Shown here in pieces: positions 16,901-25,011 of a stretch of DNA of 53,390 nt. The notes beneath the pieces are model-generated. The model ran no database searches. It was not told where the DNA came from and saw only the letters and a list, made by a program, of their open reading frames with translations. The position numbers were made by a program, and so were the translations under genes. Position 1 is the stretch's first letter, and every line of letters begins with the position of its first letter. Source of the stretch: Boseongicola aestuarii (GTDB lineage Bacteria; Pseudomonadota; Alphaproteobacteria; Rhodobacterales; Rhodobacteraceae); the NCBI RefSeq assembly GCF_900184815.1, contig NZ_FXXQ01000017.1:1-53390 (forward strand), in the 5' to 3' direction.

Positions 16901-18306
16901 GCGACCTCCTGTCCGTAGAACTCACCAAATAGCTCTTCTTCCGAAGGGCGATCTTCTGCAATCGGGCGGCTGACCCAGGTGTAGTTCATCATGTGTTTTA
17001 TGGTGACGTTTTCGTTGGTGATGTTGCCGCCCCAGATGCCGCAGCCCAGCGAAGAGGTCATCGGCATCCCGTTGGTCCAAGCACCTGCATTGGCCTTGGA
17101 TTGCGGCTGGCGCACCATCATGCGGCTGACCGGCGCGAGGCGGGCCAGTCGGTCGATGTTCTCGTCGTTGTGGCTGTAGATGCCGCAGGAATGGCCCTTG
17201 CCGCCGGTGTTGTAAATCTGGCGAACGGTCTCTAGTGCGTAGTCAAACGTCTCGAAGTGGTAGAGCGCCATGAGCGTCGTCAGCTTTTCCTTTGAGAACT
17301 TGTGTTCCGGCCCGATCTGATCTTGATTTTCCACCATCAGGAACCTTCGATCCTCGGGGATGGAAAAGCCCGCGACATCCGCCGTCTGCTGCGGCCGGCA
17401 GGCGATGGTCGGGAATGTGCGGTTGCCCTTCTCGTCCCACATCGCCGCTTCCAGCATCGCCTTTTCCTCGGCGTTGCATAGATAGCCGCCTTCCACTTCC
17501 AATGCTGCGACCATCTGGTCATAGATCGAACGCTGGATGATGATATTGCCATCCGCGGAACAGCCGGAGCCGAAGTCGGATGTCTTAGAGACGCGTGTAT
17601 TCTGCGCGGCGATCTCGATATCCGCGGTCTCGTCTATGACAATAGAGGAATTGCCCGCGCCGACACCGTAGGCAGGTTTGCCGCTGGAGTAGGCTGCCTG
17701 CACCATCGGCTTGCCGCCAGTGGCCAGGGTCAGATCACAGATGCTCATCAAGTGTTGCGTGAGCGGGATGGACGGTTTGCGCACAGCCTGAAACAGATCC
17801 TCGGGCGCCCCTGCGACGCGGCAGGCGGTGCGCATGACTTCGGTCATTTCCCAGGTGGTTTGTGCCGTGCGGGGGTGGGGTGAAAAGATCACCGCATTGC
17901 GTGCATTGGCCGACGACACGCCTGTTACCGGCGGGGTCATCGCCGGATTGGTCATCGGGATTAGCGAGGCAATCACACCCACTGGCTTGGCGTATTTCAC
18001 CAGGCCCTTGGCCTCGTCCACCTCGACGATGCCGGTTGAGGGCGTACGCAGTACGTCGCGCAGCACCATTTGAATCTTGAACCGCTTCGCAGGACGACCC
18101 TGCCGATCACCGATACCGCTTTCGTCTACGCCTTGTTCGGCCAGACAGGTAAACGTCTTCTCGTTGCCTGTATACCAGGCAATCGCCTGGCTCAGCCGGT
18201 CAAGCTGCTCCTGGCTCCAGTCTTCAATCTGCGCCTGCGCAGCGCGCGCGCGGGCAAGCATGTCTTTGGCCAATGCGCGTTCTTCGTCGGTCAGGTCTCG
18301 TGCCAT
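16897..18306 (-). CDS. CoA-acylating aldehyde dehydrogenase (SauS/EutE-like)
   Basis: A 469-residue member of the acylating aldehyde dehydrogenase group, which oxidises an aldehyde to an acyl-CoA with NAD(P) and CoA. The catalytic cysteine is Cys249 in DFGSGCSADGN; the cofactor region includes GVIASLIPMTNPAMTP (about 110-125), a segment shared with sulfoacetaldehyde dehydrogenase SauS and acetaldehyde dehydrogenases. The gene overlaps the downstream TPP-enzyme gene by four bases and lies 33 bases after the TIM-barrel gene. Whether the substrate is sulfonated cannot be told, and no sulfonate transporter or sulfite exporter gene is nearby. Confidence 0.85.
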   Translation of the reverse strand: MARDLTDEERALAKDMLARARAAQAQIEDWSQEQLDRLSQAIAWYTGNEKTFTCLAEQGVDESGIGDRQGRPAKRFKIQMVLRDVLRTPSTGIVEVDEAKGLVKYAKPVGVIASLIPMTNPAMTPPVTGVSSANARNAVIFSPHPRTAQTTWEMTEVMRTACRVAGAPEDLFQAVRKPSIPLTQHLMSICDLTLATGGKPMVQAAYSSGKPAYGVGAGNSSIVIDETADIEIAAQNTRVSKTSDFGSGCSADGNIIIQRSIYDQMVAALEVEGGYLCNAEEKAMLEAAMWDEKGNRTFPTIACRPQQTADVAGFSIPEDRRFLMVENQDQIGPEHKFSKEKLTTLMALYHFETFDYALETVRQIYNTGGKGHSCGIYSHNDENIDRLARLAPVSRMMVRQPQSKANAGAWTNGMPMTSSLGCGIWGGNITNENVTIKHMMNYTWVSRPIAEDRPSEEELFGEFYGQEVA

Positions 18307-18339
18307 ATCGGGCGTCCTTTTCGTTTTCGATGTTTTTGG

Positions 18340-19218
18340 TCATGCCGCCAGAGGCTCAGCCATGCGGCGCTTGGAGCGGGTCGCGCCAAAGACCTGTTTG
18401 GCGTGGGTCAGGCAGCGACGGGCGTGTTCTTCGTATCCAAGTTCAGACACACGACTCTGGTTTGGCAGCTCAATAGAGTAGTTCATCGGCGGGCAACGCT
18501 CGATAATGCCGGCAAAATCAATCCACCCCTCTCCGGGGTAGAGACGGGCGTCACGAGCAAGTTGGATCATGCCTTCGCGCGTATCAGCGATACCAGGCAG
18601 GCAGTCCGAGATGTGCAGGAAATGCAGCCATTCGGGCGGGACGTGGAGAAGCTCGCCCAGATCGACGCGAGAGAGGTGCAAGTAAAGCGTATCCACCAAT
18701 ACGCCCCCGTTCGGACGGTCGGCCGCGCGGACGATATCCAGCACTTCGTCCAAAGTGCGCAGACGCGAAAAAGACGGGAACTCCAGATCAATCGTCAGCC
18801 CATAAGGCGCGGCCAGATCACACGTCTCGGAATAGACATCGAGCAGGAAATTCCGGTCATCACGCCGCGTGGTCCAGGCGGACATGATCATGTGCCGCGC
18901 TCCAAGTTCGCCGCCCAATTCCAGTGCCGCTTCAAACTCGCGCGGATCACAATCCTCGGTTATCCGGGCCAGTTCGATATCCAGAACCTTGAGGCCGGTC
19001 GTGTCCAAAGCTGTTTTCGTGGCTTGCACCTGCGCCTTGTCGAGCGGTGCATGTGTGAATTCACCGGGGACGTTCATCGTGATGAAGCGTGGGCTGACAG
19101 CTTCATAACCAGCGCGGGCCGCCACATAGACCAACTCTGCCGGTGTGCAGTTGATGAGTGTCAGATGTGCAAGAGAATAGAGCGGATCATCCAGTTCAGC
19201 GGGTCTTGTGTCTGCCAT
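18340..19218 (-). CDS. Sugar phosphate isomerase/epimerase-like TIM-barrel protein
   Basis: A 292-residue xylose-isomerase-like TIM barrel (AP endonuclease 2 family), a fold used by inosose dehydratases (IolE), hydroxypyruvate isomerases and ketose epimerases. Likely metal ligands in strand order are a glutamate in DLEFPSFS, an aspartate in LVDTLYLH, a histidine/aspartate in LHISDC and a glutamate in YSIELPN. It is the first gene of the unit 19218-14210 and has its own operator-like palindrome about 46 bases upstream. Isomerisation or dehydration of a polyhydroxy intermediate is the most likely role. Confidence 0.82.
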   Translation of the reverse strand: MADTRPAELDDPLYSLAHLTLINCTPAELVYVAARAGYEAVSPRFITMNVPGEFTHAPLDKAQVQATKTALDTTGLKVLDIELARITEDCDPREFEAALELGGELGARHMIMSAWTTRRDDRNFLLDVYSETCDLAAPYGLTIDLEFPSFSRLRTLDEVLDIVRAADRPNGGVLVDTLYLHLSRVDLGELLHVPPEWLHFLHISDCLPGIADTREGMIQLARDARLYPGEGWIDFAGIIERCPPMNYSIELPNQSRVSELGYEEHARRCLTHAKQVFGATRSKRRMAEPLAA

Positions 19219-19263
19219 TGTGAATGTCTCCGGGCGCGTTGAGTCTCTATTCTCCTATGTAAT

Positions 19264-19284
19264 ACAAAATATCTGATGTTTTGT
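19264..19284. promoter_or_regulatory. GntR-type operator candidate, site 1
   Basis: The core AAAATATCTGATGTTTT (19266-19282) is a near-palindrome around T19274; with two further bases each side (AC...GT) the arms match at nine of ten positions. It lies about 46 bases upstream of the TIM-barrel gene start. An adjoining perfect palindrome, GTAAATT-ATC-AATTTAC at 19283-19299, overlaps the stop codon of the previous gene. The same core occurs at sites 2 and 3. Confidence 0.7.
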
Positions 19285-19295
19285 AAATTATCAAT

Positions 19296-20480
19296 TTACG
19301 TGATCTCAACCCACGCTCCTCGGGCCTCATTCGACCGAACGCAGGCGTCGATAAGCCGTACGCCGTCCCGACCAGCCGCAACCCTTGGTAGTCCAAGGTA
19401 CCGCGGAGACAGCTCTAAACCATCTCGCCGCGCCGCCACTGCCATCGCAAATTCGGTGTAGAGATTGCCCCAGGCCTCGATGACGCCCTCCGGAAAACCA
19501 CGAGCAGACAGGACCAATCGTTCGACCTGTGGTGACACGCCGTGTCCGTGGCCACGGCTGATGATCTGATCCGGTGCACCAAATTGGTTGAATTTCAGCC
19601 GGTCGCACTCCTCCAGATCCCACTCAAGGCCACCTTCTGATCCGAATATACGCAATCGCAACCCGCCGCGATTGCCCGGCGCGAGGCGCGTCGCCATCAA
19701 TGTGCCAGGGATCTCGCCTGCGTGCTTTGTCCAGGCAAAAAACGTGTCCTCCAAAGGTTTCGGCGCGCCACAAACGTGGAATTCGGCCCGCAAGTCGGTG
19801 AGAGCAAGGTCACTGGCAAAGGCCGCCAGGTGCGCGGCATGGGTGCCAATATCCCCAACACATGAGGTGCGCCCGGATTTGGCCGGATCAAGCCGCCATT
19901 TGACATGGGGCGCGTCCGCGAAGTCATCTGGTGTCATCCAGTCCTGCATGAATTCAACGTGGATCTGGTTGATTTTGCCGATCCCACCTCGCGATACAAT
20001 CTCACGCGCTTGCCGGATCATCGGGAAGCAAGACATGACGTAAGACACGCCAAAAATGCAACCCGTGCTCTGAACCAGCTCGACCAGGGCATCCGCCTCG
20101 GCGAGGTCATTGGTCAGGGGTTTGTCACAAAGCACGTCAATGCCAGCCTCCAGAAACGCCCTGGCAGAATCGAAATGCAGGTGGTTAGGCGTAGTGATCA
20201 TCACCGCGTCCACACCATCCGGGCGGGCGGCTTCGCGCGTGGCCATCTCAGCGAAGGAAGCATAGCATCGATCCTGAGGCAGATACCACTCAGCAGCCGC
20301 CGACTTTGCGCGGACCGGATCTGACGAAAATGCGCCAGCAACCACCTCCCAACGGTCCGTCAGCCGTGCGGCCATAGCCTGCATACCCGCGATACGTCCG
20401 CCGCCGACCACGCCCAGACGCAAGCGACGAGAGAGGCATGGAAACGGACCTTCAAAGTCAATCTGTTCAGGTAAAAGCAC
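19296..20480 (-). CDS. Gfo/Idh/MocA-family oxidoreductase (A)
   Basis: A 394-residue NAD(P)-dependent oxidoreductase. The Rossmann motif is VVGGGRIAG near residues 24-32; the family lysine motif reads CDKPLTND in place of the common EKP, and the active-site helix has GDIGTHAAHLA. Family members oxidise hydroxyl groups of sugars, cyclitols and their derivatives. The first 19 residues (MLLPEQIDFEGPFPCLSRR) precede the Rossmann fold and are unusual for the family. It is the last gene of the unit beginning at dctP; three bases separate it from the cupin-like gene. Confidence 0.85.
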   Translation of the reverse strand: MLLPEQIDFEGPFPCLSRRLRLGVVGGGRIAGMQAMAARLTDRWEVVAGAFSSDPVRAKSAAAEWYLPQDRCYASFAEMATREAARPDGVDAVMITTPNHLHFDSARAFLEAGIDVLCDKPLTNDLAEADALVELVQSTGCIFGVSYVMSCFPMIRQAREIVSRGGIGKINQIHVEFMQDWMTPDDFADAPHVKWRLDPAKSGRTSCVGDIGTHAAHLAAFASDLALTDLRAEFHVCGAPKPLEDTFFAWTKHAGEIPGTLMATRLAPGNRGGLRLRIFGSEGGLEWDLEECDRLKFNQFGAPDQIISRGHGHGVSPQVERLVLSARGFPEGVIEAWGNLYTEFAMAVAARRDGLELSPRYLGLPRVAAGRDGVRLIDACVRSNEARGAWVEIT

Positions 20481-20483
20481 GTA

Positions 20484-21143
20484 TCAAAACTCCGGTGGTG
20501 TCGCGCCATCTGGCAGCATCTCGACTGCCATGAAAACCGAGGGCGTGGTTGTTTCAAACTGATGCCAAGGATAATTCCCTTCCGCATCATACATCGGGCG
20601 GTGGGTGGTCCCAGGCGCCATGGGCTCTTCGAGATAAAGCGTCTCAACATCCCGCTCGCGGCATTGCTGCATCTTGCCGAAACCAACAATTTGAGTGTGG
20701 ACCTCCCGAAATCCTGGCACCGGGCAGAAGGCGTGATCGCGATGCAACCCGACATTCAGAGGCACCGACGCCGAGTGATAGAACGTAAAGCCGAATTGCC
20801 CGACCCAGACCTTGGGCGACATATAGTGTTCCACCCCGCGCAATCGCTCTTCGCCGCGCACCTCAAATGCTGAAGGCCATGTGGCACGGATTGCTGCCAG
20901 CAATGCCGTTTCGTCGTCATGATTGGAAAAGCGCTCAATGATCACTGCGTGACGAATATTGTAAATTGTGGTGTCTTTCAGGATGACCGACTGCAACGGT
21001 CCCAACGACTGTTCCCTCACCGGGATCGGGTCATCGGCTAGGTTCAGAACGATCGTTTTGCCGTCGATCTGAAACGTGGTCTCGTCCTCCAACACTTTTA
21101 CGTCGAAGAACGGATCGCCAATGGCCAGTTGTTCGATACTCAT
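20484..21143 (-). CDS. Unknown protein, possibly cupin-fold
   Basis: I do not recognise this 219-residue protein with certainty. The C-terminal half has a histidine-rich pattern (H134, H137 in LHRDHAF; H149 in REVHTQIVGFG; H181 and H194) and short beta-like stretches, as in metal-binding cupins. The N-terminal half (about 1-110) contains VILKDTTIYNIRHAV and no known motif. It is translationally coupled to the downstream end of an oxidoreductase gene (four-base overlap at 21140-21143) and so belongs to the pathway. It could be an isomerase, lyase or dioxygenase; function is not assigned. Confidence 0.75.
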   Translation of the reverse strand: MSIEQLAIGDPFFDVKVLEDETTFQIDGKTIVLNLADDPIPVREQSLGPLQSVILKDTTIYNIRHAVIIERFSNHDDETALLAAIRATWPSAFEVRGEERLRGVEHYMSPKVWVGQFGFTFYHSASVPLNVGLHRDHAFCPVPGFREVHTQIVGFGKMQQCRERDVETLYLEEPMAPGTTHRPMYDAEGNYPWHQFETTTPSVFMAVEMLPDGATPPEF

Positions 21144-22324
21144 GAAGATACTCCCAGATTGACGTTCAAACCCGTGGCGTCTGTTTCGGGCAGCATCGCG
21201 GGCTTTGCAGGTCTACTTTCAATGTCAACGAACCGCCCGATTTCCGGGCTGTCCAGCATCCCTTGCATCACTTCGCAAAGGTGCAATCCCAGCTCGCCGC
21301 CGGCGCGCGGCTTGCGGCCGTGGCGCACGGCTTGGGCCATTTCTGCCAGCCCGATGCCACGCGCGTCGAAGTTTAGCCCGTGGGTGTTGGGCACCTCTGC
21401 CCATTGTGCAGGTGCGATGGGTCTGGGCCGCATTGTCCAGCGCGAGGTTGCGCGCGTTCGCAGCCAGACGGGACCTTGAAAGACATTCGCGCCGTCACCC
21501 GGATCGGGGTCAGGAATGCAAAGTGTCCCTTCGGTGCCGTAGATTTCCAGCCGGGGCGTCTCGCTGTCCCAGACATCGAAACTGACCATCATCTGGCCGA
21601 TGACGCCGCTTTCGAATTCGATCAGGCTGAGGGAATGGGTATCGACCTCGACAGGCATCATCTCGCCGTGCCGTGGGCCATTCTCGATCATGCGTTCGGG
21701 AAAGGTCTTGCGCGCCATGCCGCAAACACGGGCAATTGGCCCAAGGCAAAAGACCATGGCAGCGAGGTAGTAGGGCCCCAGATCAAGCAGCGGTCCACCG
21801 CCCTTGGCATAGTAAAAATCGGGGTTCGGATGGTGCCTTTCTACCCCATGAGAGGGGACGAAGGCCGTGATGCCCGTCGGTTCACCGATAAGGCCTTGGT
21901 CAATCGCTTTGCGCAGGGTTTGCAAGCGACCGCCCAGAAACGTGTCTGGCGCATTGCCAACAGCTAGGCCTTTGGCGGCCGCAATGTCTAGGATGCGCTT
22001 GCCATCGGCCAGATTGGTCACGAATGGCTTCTCAGAGTAGACATGCTTGCCAGTGTCCAAAGCCGCCATCGAGACCTCGGCATGAGCTGCCGGGATCGTC
22101 AGGTTTAAGATTGCGTCGATCTCTGGATCAGCAATAACCGCATCAGGAGTCTTGACCTGGGCCACCCCGAAAGCCTCCGCCTTGGCGCGGCTTTCCTCCA
22201 TGTTCAAGCTGCCGCAAGCGACGATATCCACCCCGTCGAAGCCCGTGCAGTTCTTTAGATAAATGTCGCTGATACGACCCGTTCCAATCAGGCCGACCCG
22301 GAAGGATTTCGCATGCTCACTCAT
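21140..22324 (-). CDS. Gfo/Idh/MocA-family oxidoreductase (B)
   Basis: A 394-residue oxidoreductase with Rossmann motif LIGTGRISD (13-21), family lysine motif SEKPF near residue 97, and active-site region GGGPLLDLGPYYLAAM. It is distinct in sequence from oxidoreductases A and C, so the three probably act on different positions or intermediates. Its start codon directly follows the stop of the citryl-CoA-lyase-like gene in transcript order (TGAATG with no gap) and its end overlaps the cupin-like gene by four bases. Confidence 0.87.
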   Translation of the reverse strand: MSEHAKSFRVGLIGTGRISDIYLKNCTGFDGVDIVACGSLNMEESRAKAEAFGVAQVKTPDAVIADPEIDAILNLTIPAAHAEVSMAALDTGKHVYSEKPFVTNLADGKRILDIAAAKGLAVGNAPDTFLGGRLQTLRKAIDQGLIGEPTGITAFVPSHGVERHHPNPDFYYAKGGGPLLDLGPYYLAAMVFCLGPIARVCGMARKTFPERMIENGPRHGEMMPVEVDTHSLSLIEFESGVIGQMMVSFDVWDSETPRLEIYGTEGTLCIPDPDPGDGANVFQGPVWLRTRATSRWTMRPRPIAPAQWAEVPNTHGLNFDARGIGLAEMAQAVRHGRKPRAGGELGLHLCEVMQGMLDSPEIGRFVDIESRPAKPAMLPETDATGLNVNLGVSS

Positions 22325-23128
22325 TCACGCCTTGTCTTCGTATTTTGGTAGGTATTTGGGCGGCATCGGTCCCTTATTGCGTCCGCCCTGTTGCATTTGT
22401 TCCCAGCCATGGGCGAGCACGCCAACCGATCGGCTGAGGCAAAACAAACCACGAGACAGCGGCGGAGAAAATCCCAACTCGCAGAAGATCACTGCAGTTG
22501 CCCCGTCAATATTCATTGCAATCGGCGTGCCCCGTCTGCGTCCGATTTCGGCCTGTACGGCTTCGCCAATGTCGGCGAACCGTCCCGAGACGACACCGTT
22601 CTTCGCAGCGTCCCGGACCAGCGCCATCAGCCGCGGTCCACGGGGGTCCACTGGCTTGTGAAACCGGTGACCGAAGCCCGAGACGATTTTCCCGTGGCGC
22701 TCACGCCAGGCCGCAATTCCGTCTCGCGTTGCGGTTTCCAGATCGGGCCCGGACTCCAGCCTCTGGACGATCTCAAGATACAACTCGGCGCATTGCTCGC
22801 CAGCCCCGCCATGCACATCGCCCAACATGTTGACACCGGTGGCCATGACGTTGTTGAGCCCCACGCCGCAAGTTGCAGCCATGCGCGCGGCAGCGATTGA
22901 GGGTGCCTGCGGGCCATGATCGACGCCTGCGACAAGGGCGCATTCCAAAAGCGCCGCCTGATCCGGCGTCGGCAAGTCTCCTCGGGTCATTAGCCAGATC
23001 ATCTGGCCAAAGGACACATTGCCGATCAGGTCCTGGATAGGGTGGCCGCGAAACGCGATCCGACCCGGCTCCATATCAATGATTGATGTCCGCCACCACT
23101 GGCGGACCGCATCTGCATCTGCGCTCAT
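22325..23128 (-). CDS. Citryl-CoA lyase-like protein (citrate synthase family)
   Basis: A 267-residue citrate-synthase-fold protein of the short type represented by citryl-CoA lyase, which cleaves citryl-CoA to acetyl-CoA and oxaloacetate. The family's catalytic positions are visible: H71 (DHGPQAPS), H106 (DVHGGAGE), H154 (GFGHRFHKPVDPRG) and D208 (NIDGATAV). It is much shorter than true citrate synthase (about 430 residues). It overlaps the QuiC1-like gene by four bases. No citrate-CoA ligase is nearby, so a related acyl-CoA is the more likely substrate, perhaps one made by the acylating aldehyde dehydrogenase of the same regulon. Confidence 0.82.
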   Translation of the reverse strand: MSADADAVRQWWRTSIIDMEPGRIAFRGHPIQDLIGNVSFGQMIWLMTRGDLPTPDQAALLECALVAGVDHGPQAPSIAAARMAATCGVGLNNVMATGVNMLGDVHGGAGEQCAELYLEIVQRLESGPDLETATRDGIAAWRERHGKIVSGFGHRFHKPVDPRGPRLMALVRDAAKNGVVSGRFADIGEAVQAEIGRRRGTPIAMNIDGATAVIFCELGFSPPLSRGLFCLSRSVGVLAHGWEQMQQGGRNKGPMPPKYLPKYEDKA

Positions 23129-25011
23129 TGTTTACTGCTCTCTTTCAAATGCTGTATCTGGGCGGACAAGCGAATGGGCGCGTTGCGGGCGCCATAGCCT
23201 CCGTAGCCGCCGCGCCGTTCGACGATCTCGAAAAAGAATCCGCCCCAGAACGCCGTACTGTATATTTGGAAATACTCGGCCCGGTCGTCGCGGTCATAGA
23301 GGATGTTCCCCGCGCGCATGGCGTTCAGAAGCTCTGCCCGAAGGTCAAAGCGTACACCCAGATCGTCGTAGTAGTTTGCAGGTACTTTTAGCCGCGCAAA
23401 GCCCGCTGCCTCAAGCTGTGCAGACGTCTCGAATATATCGTCGCTGGAAAAAGCAATATGTTGCACGCCCGCCCCAAACCCTTTTTCGAGGAACGCGCCT
23501 GCAAAGGTCTGCCGCTCCCCCGCACCGTTCAGGTTTAATCGAACTTCGCCTTCAGGGCTGGAGATCGCCTGACTTTGGATTAATCCGGATGGATCGATCA
23601 CATCGATAATATCAGCCTTTTCCATCACGAATGTCGACAGGTAGTAGGTCAGCCAGCTTTGCATCTCCTGGTACGGCATAGTCTGCGCCACATGATCGAT
23701 CCGGCGCAGGCCTGCCGGCTGCGGGGCGTGGGCCCTGGGAACCGGGTCGAACTCAATGTCCCAGACACGGTGAAGATCGGATTTCTCGTCGATGAAATGC
23801 ACAACAGAGCCGCCAACGCCCTTTATCGCTGGAATGTTCAGTTCGCCTGATCCGACAGGTTGTGAAAATTCGGGCGCGCCCAGCATCAGAGCGCGCCGAA
23901 CTGTTTGGGTCGCGTCCTTGACCCGCAGCCCCATTTCACAGACGCAAGCCCCGTGGTTATGGCGGGCTTCGGCAGCAAAGCCCTTTTCCTCGGAATTGAT
24001 GACAATGTTCACGGCACCTTGCCGCCATAGCTCTACGGATTTGGACTTGTGGCTGCGTTCTTTTCGGAAGGCCATTGCAGACAGGGTCGTCGTAAGTTCT
24101 GTCTTGGCGCTCTGGTCAACTGCAAACTCGACGAACTCTATTCCAGTGGCGTGCACACGCTCCGGCAGATCTGGTAACGGGAGCGCCACAGCGGGCTCTG
24201 TATGCGCCACCTCGTCAAGTAGCGAGACAAGTGCACGATAACCGTCCCTCGCATAAGTCTCACGGCTGTCCGCGGCCGACGCGCTGACCCGTGCCAACGA
24301 CCAGGGCCCGTCATAACCGGCGCGCGAGACGACGCGCACGAAGCTTGCTAGGTTCAGGCCCCCCTGGCCAGGCAAAAGCCCAAAGTGGCTCTTGAGATGC
24401 GAGATGTCAAAGTCCAGCGCCGGAGCGTCGGATAGTTGCACATGGAAAACGCGATCTCCCGGAATGTCCCGCAACCGCGCGGCTTGCGAGCCGTCGGCAA
24501 GCGAGAAAAACGAATTGAGCCCAAGCCCAAGATGAGGTGAGTCGACGGCCTCAACGAGAGCGAAGGCATCCAACTCGGTCTTTGTGTGACGCGCCCAGGG
24601 CAGCGCCAAAAGGGCCACCCGGCAATCAGCCTTGCCGGCCCGGTCTGCGAGTTCGCTCAGGTCCTGACATAGTAACTCATTGTCGGGGGCCGAGTCTTTG
24701 TGTGTCGTCGTGCCAACCAAAAGCGTCGTCGCGCCAAGTTCCTTCATCAGCTCAAGCTTGCGATCCAGGCGGGCAAAGGCCGCCTTTCGAGCATCGTCTG
24801 CCAACCCCTCGAAGTCATGAAACGGCTGCAGGACATCAACGCACAGTCCAAGCGACTTGGCGCAGGTACCAATATCCTTGGCGGTACCGGCAAACCCCGT
24901 CAGATCAGGTTCGTGAATTTCGACACTCTCAAATCCGGCCGCTGCAATCCGGTCGAGCTTTCCCGGCAAGTCACCAGGCACGCTTGTCGTCGCTATGCAA
25001 AGACGCGTCAT
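23125..25011 (-). CDS. QuiC1/QsuB-like two-domain protein with altered dehydratase domain
   Basis: A 628-residue protein with the layout of QuiC1/QsuB dehydroshikimate dehydratases: a TIM-barrel domain (about 1-270) and a 4-hydroxyphenylpyruvate-dioxygenase-like domain (about 285-628). In the TIM half, positions that I recall as metal ligands are changed: Leu135 in ALLALPWARH for Glu, Asn166 in LGLNSFF for Asp (with Phe169 for the following His), and Ala240 in WSLARV for Glu; only Gln192 (VQLSDAP) is kept. In the C-terminal half the iron triad is intact: His440 (RIDHVAQ), His518 (VQHIAF), Glu595 (FFEIVERR). The start at 25011 overlaps the dctM-like stop (ATGA). It is therefore probably a dioxygenase-like enzyme, not a working 3-dehydroshikimate dehydratase. 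Confidence 0.85.
   Translation of the reverse strand: MTRLCIATTSVPGDLPGKLDRIAAAGFESVEIHEPDLTGFAGTAKDIGTCAKSLGLCVDVLQPFHDFEGLADDARKAAFARLDRKLELMKELGATTLLVGTTTHKDSAPDNELLCQDLSELADRAGKADCRVALLALPWARHTKTELDAFALVEAVDSPHLGLGLNSFFSLADGSQAARLRDIPGDRVFHVQLSDAPALDFDISHLKSHFGLLPGQGGLNLASFVRVVSRAGYDGPWSLARVSASAADSRETYARDGYRALVSLLDEVAHTEPAVALPLPDLPERVHATGIEFVEFAVDQSAKTELTTTLSAMAFRKERSHKSKSVELWRQGAVNIVINSEEKGFAAEARHNHGACVCEMGLRVKDATQTVRRALMLGAPEFSQPVGSGELNIPAIKGVGGSVVHFIDEKSDLHRVWDIEFDPVPRAHAPQPAGLRRIDHVAQTMPYQEMQSWLTYYLSTFVMEKADIIDVIDPSGLIQSQAISSPEGEVRLNLNGAGERQTFAGAFLEKGFGAGVQHIAFSSDDIFETSAQLEAAGFARLKVPANYYDDLGVRFDLRAELLNAMRAGNILYDRDDRAEYFQIYSTAFWGGFFFEIVERRGGYGGYGARNAPIRLSAQIQHLKESSKQ

Noticed and set aside
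18070-19242. 390-codon open frame on the plus strand
   Set aside because: Antisense to the acylating aldehyde dehydrogenase and TIM-barrel genes, both with clear motifs; no family match.
23125-25011. Straight annotation as 3-dehydroshikimate dehydratase, hence quinate/shikimate catabolism
   Set aside because: The metal ligands of the dehydratase domain are substituted, and no quinate dehydrogenase or protocatechuate-cleavage genes are nearby.
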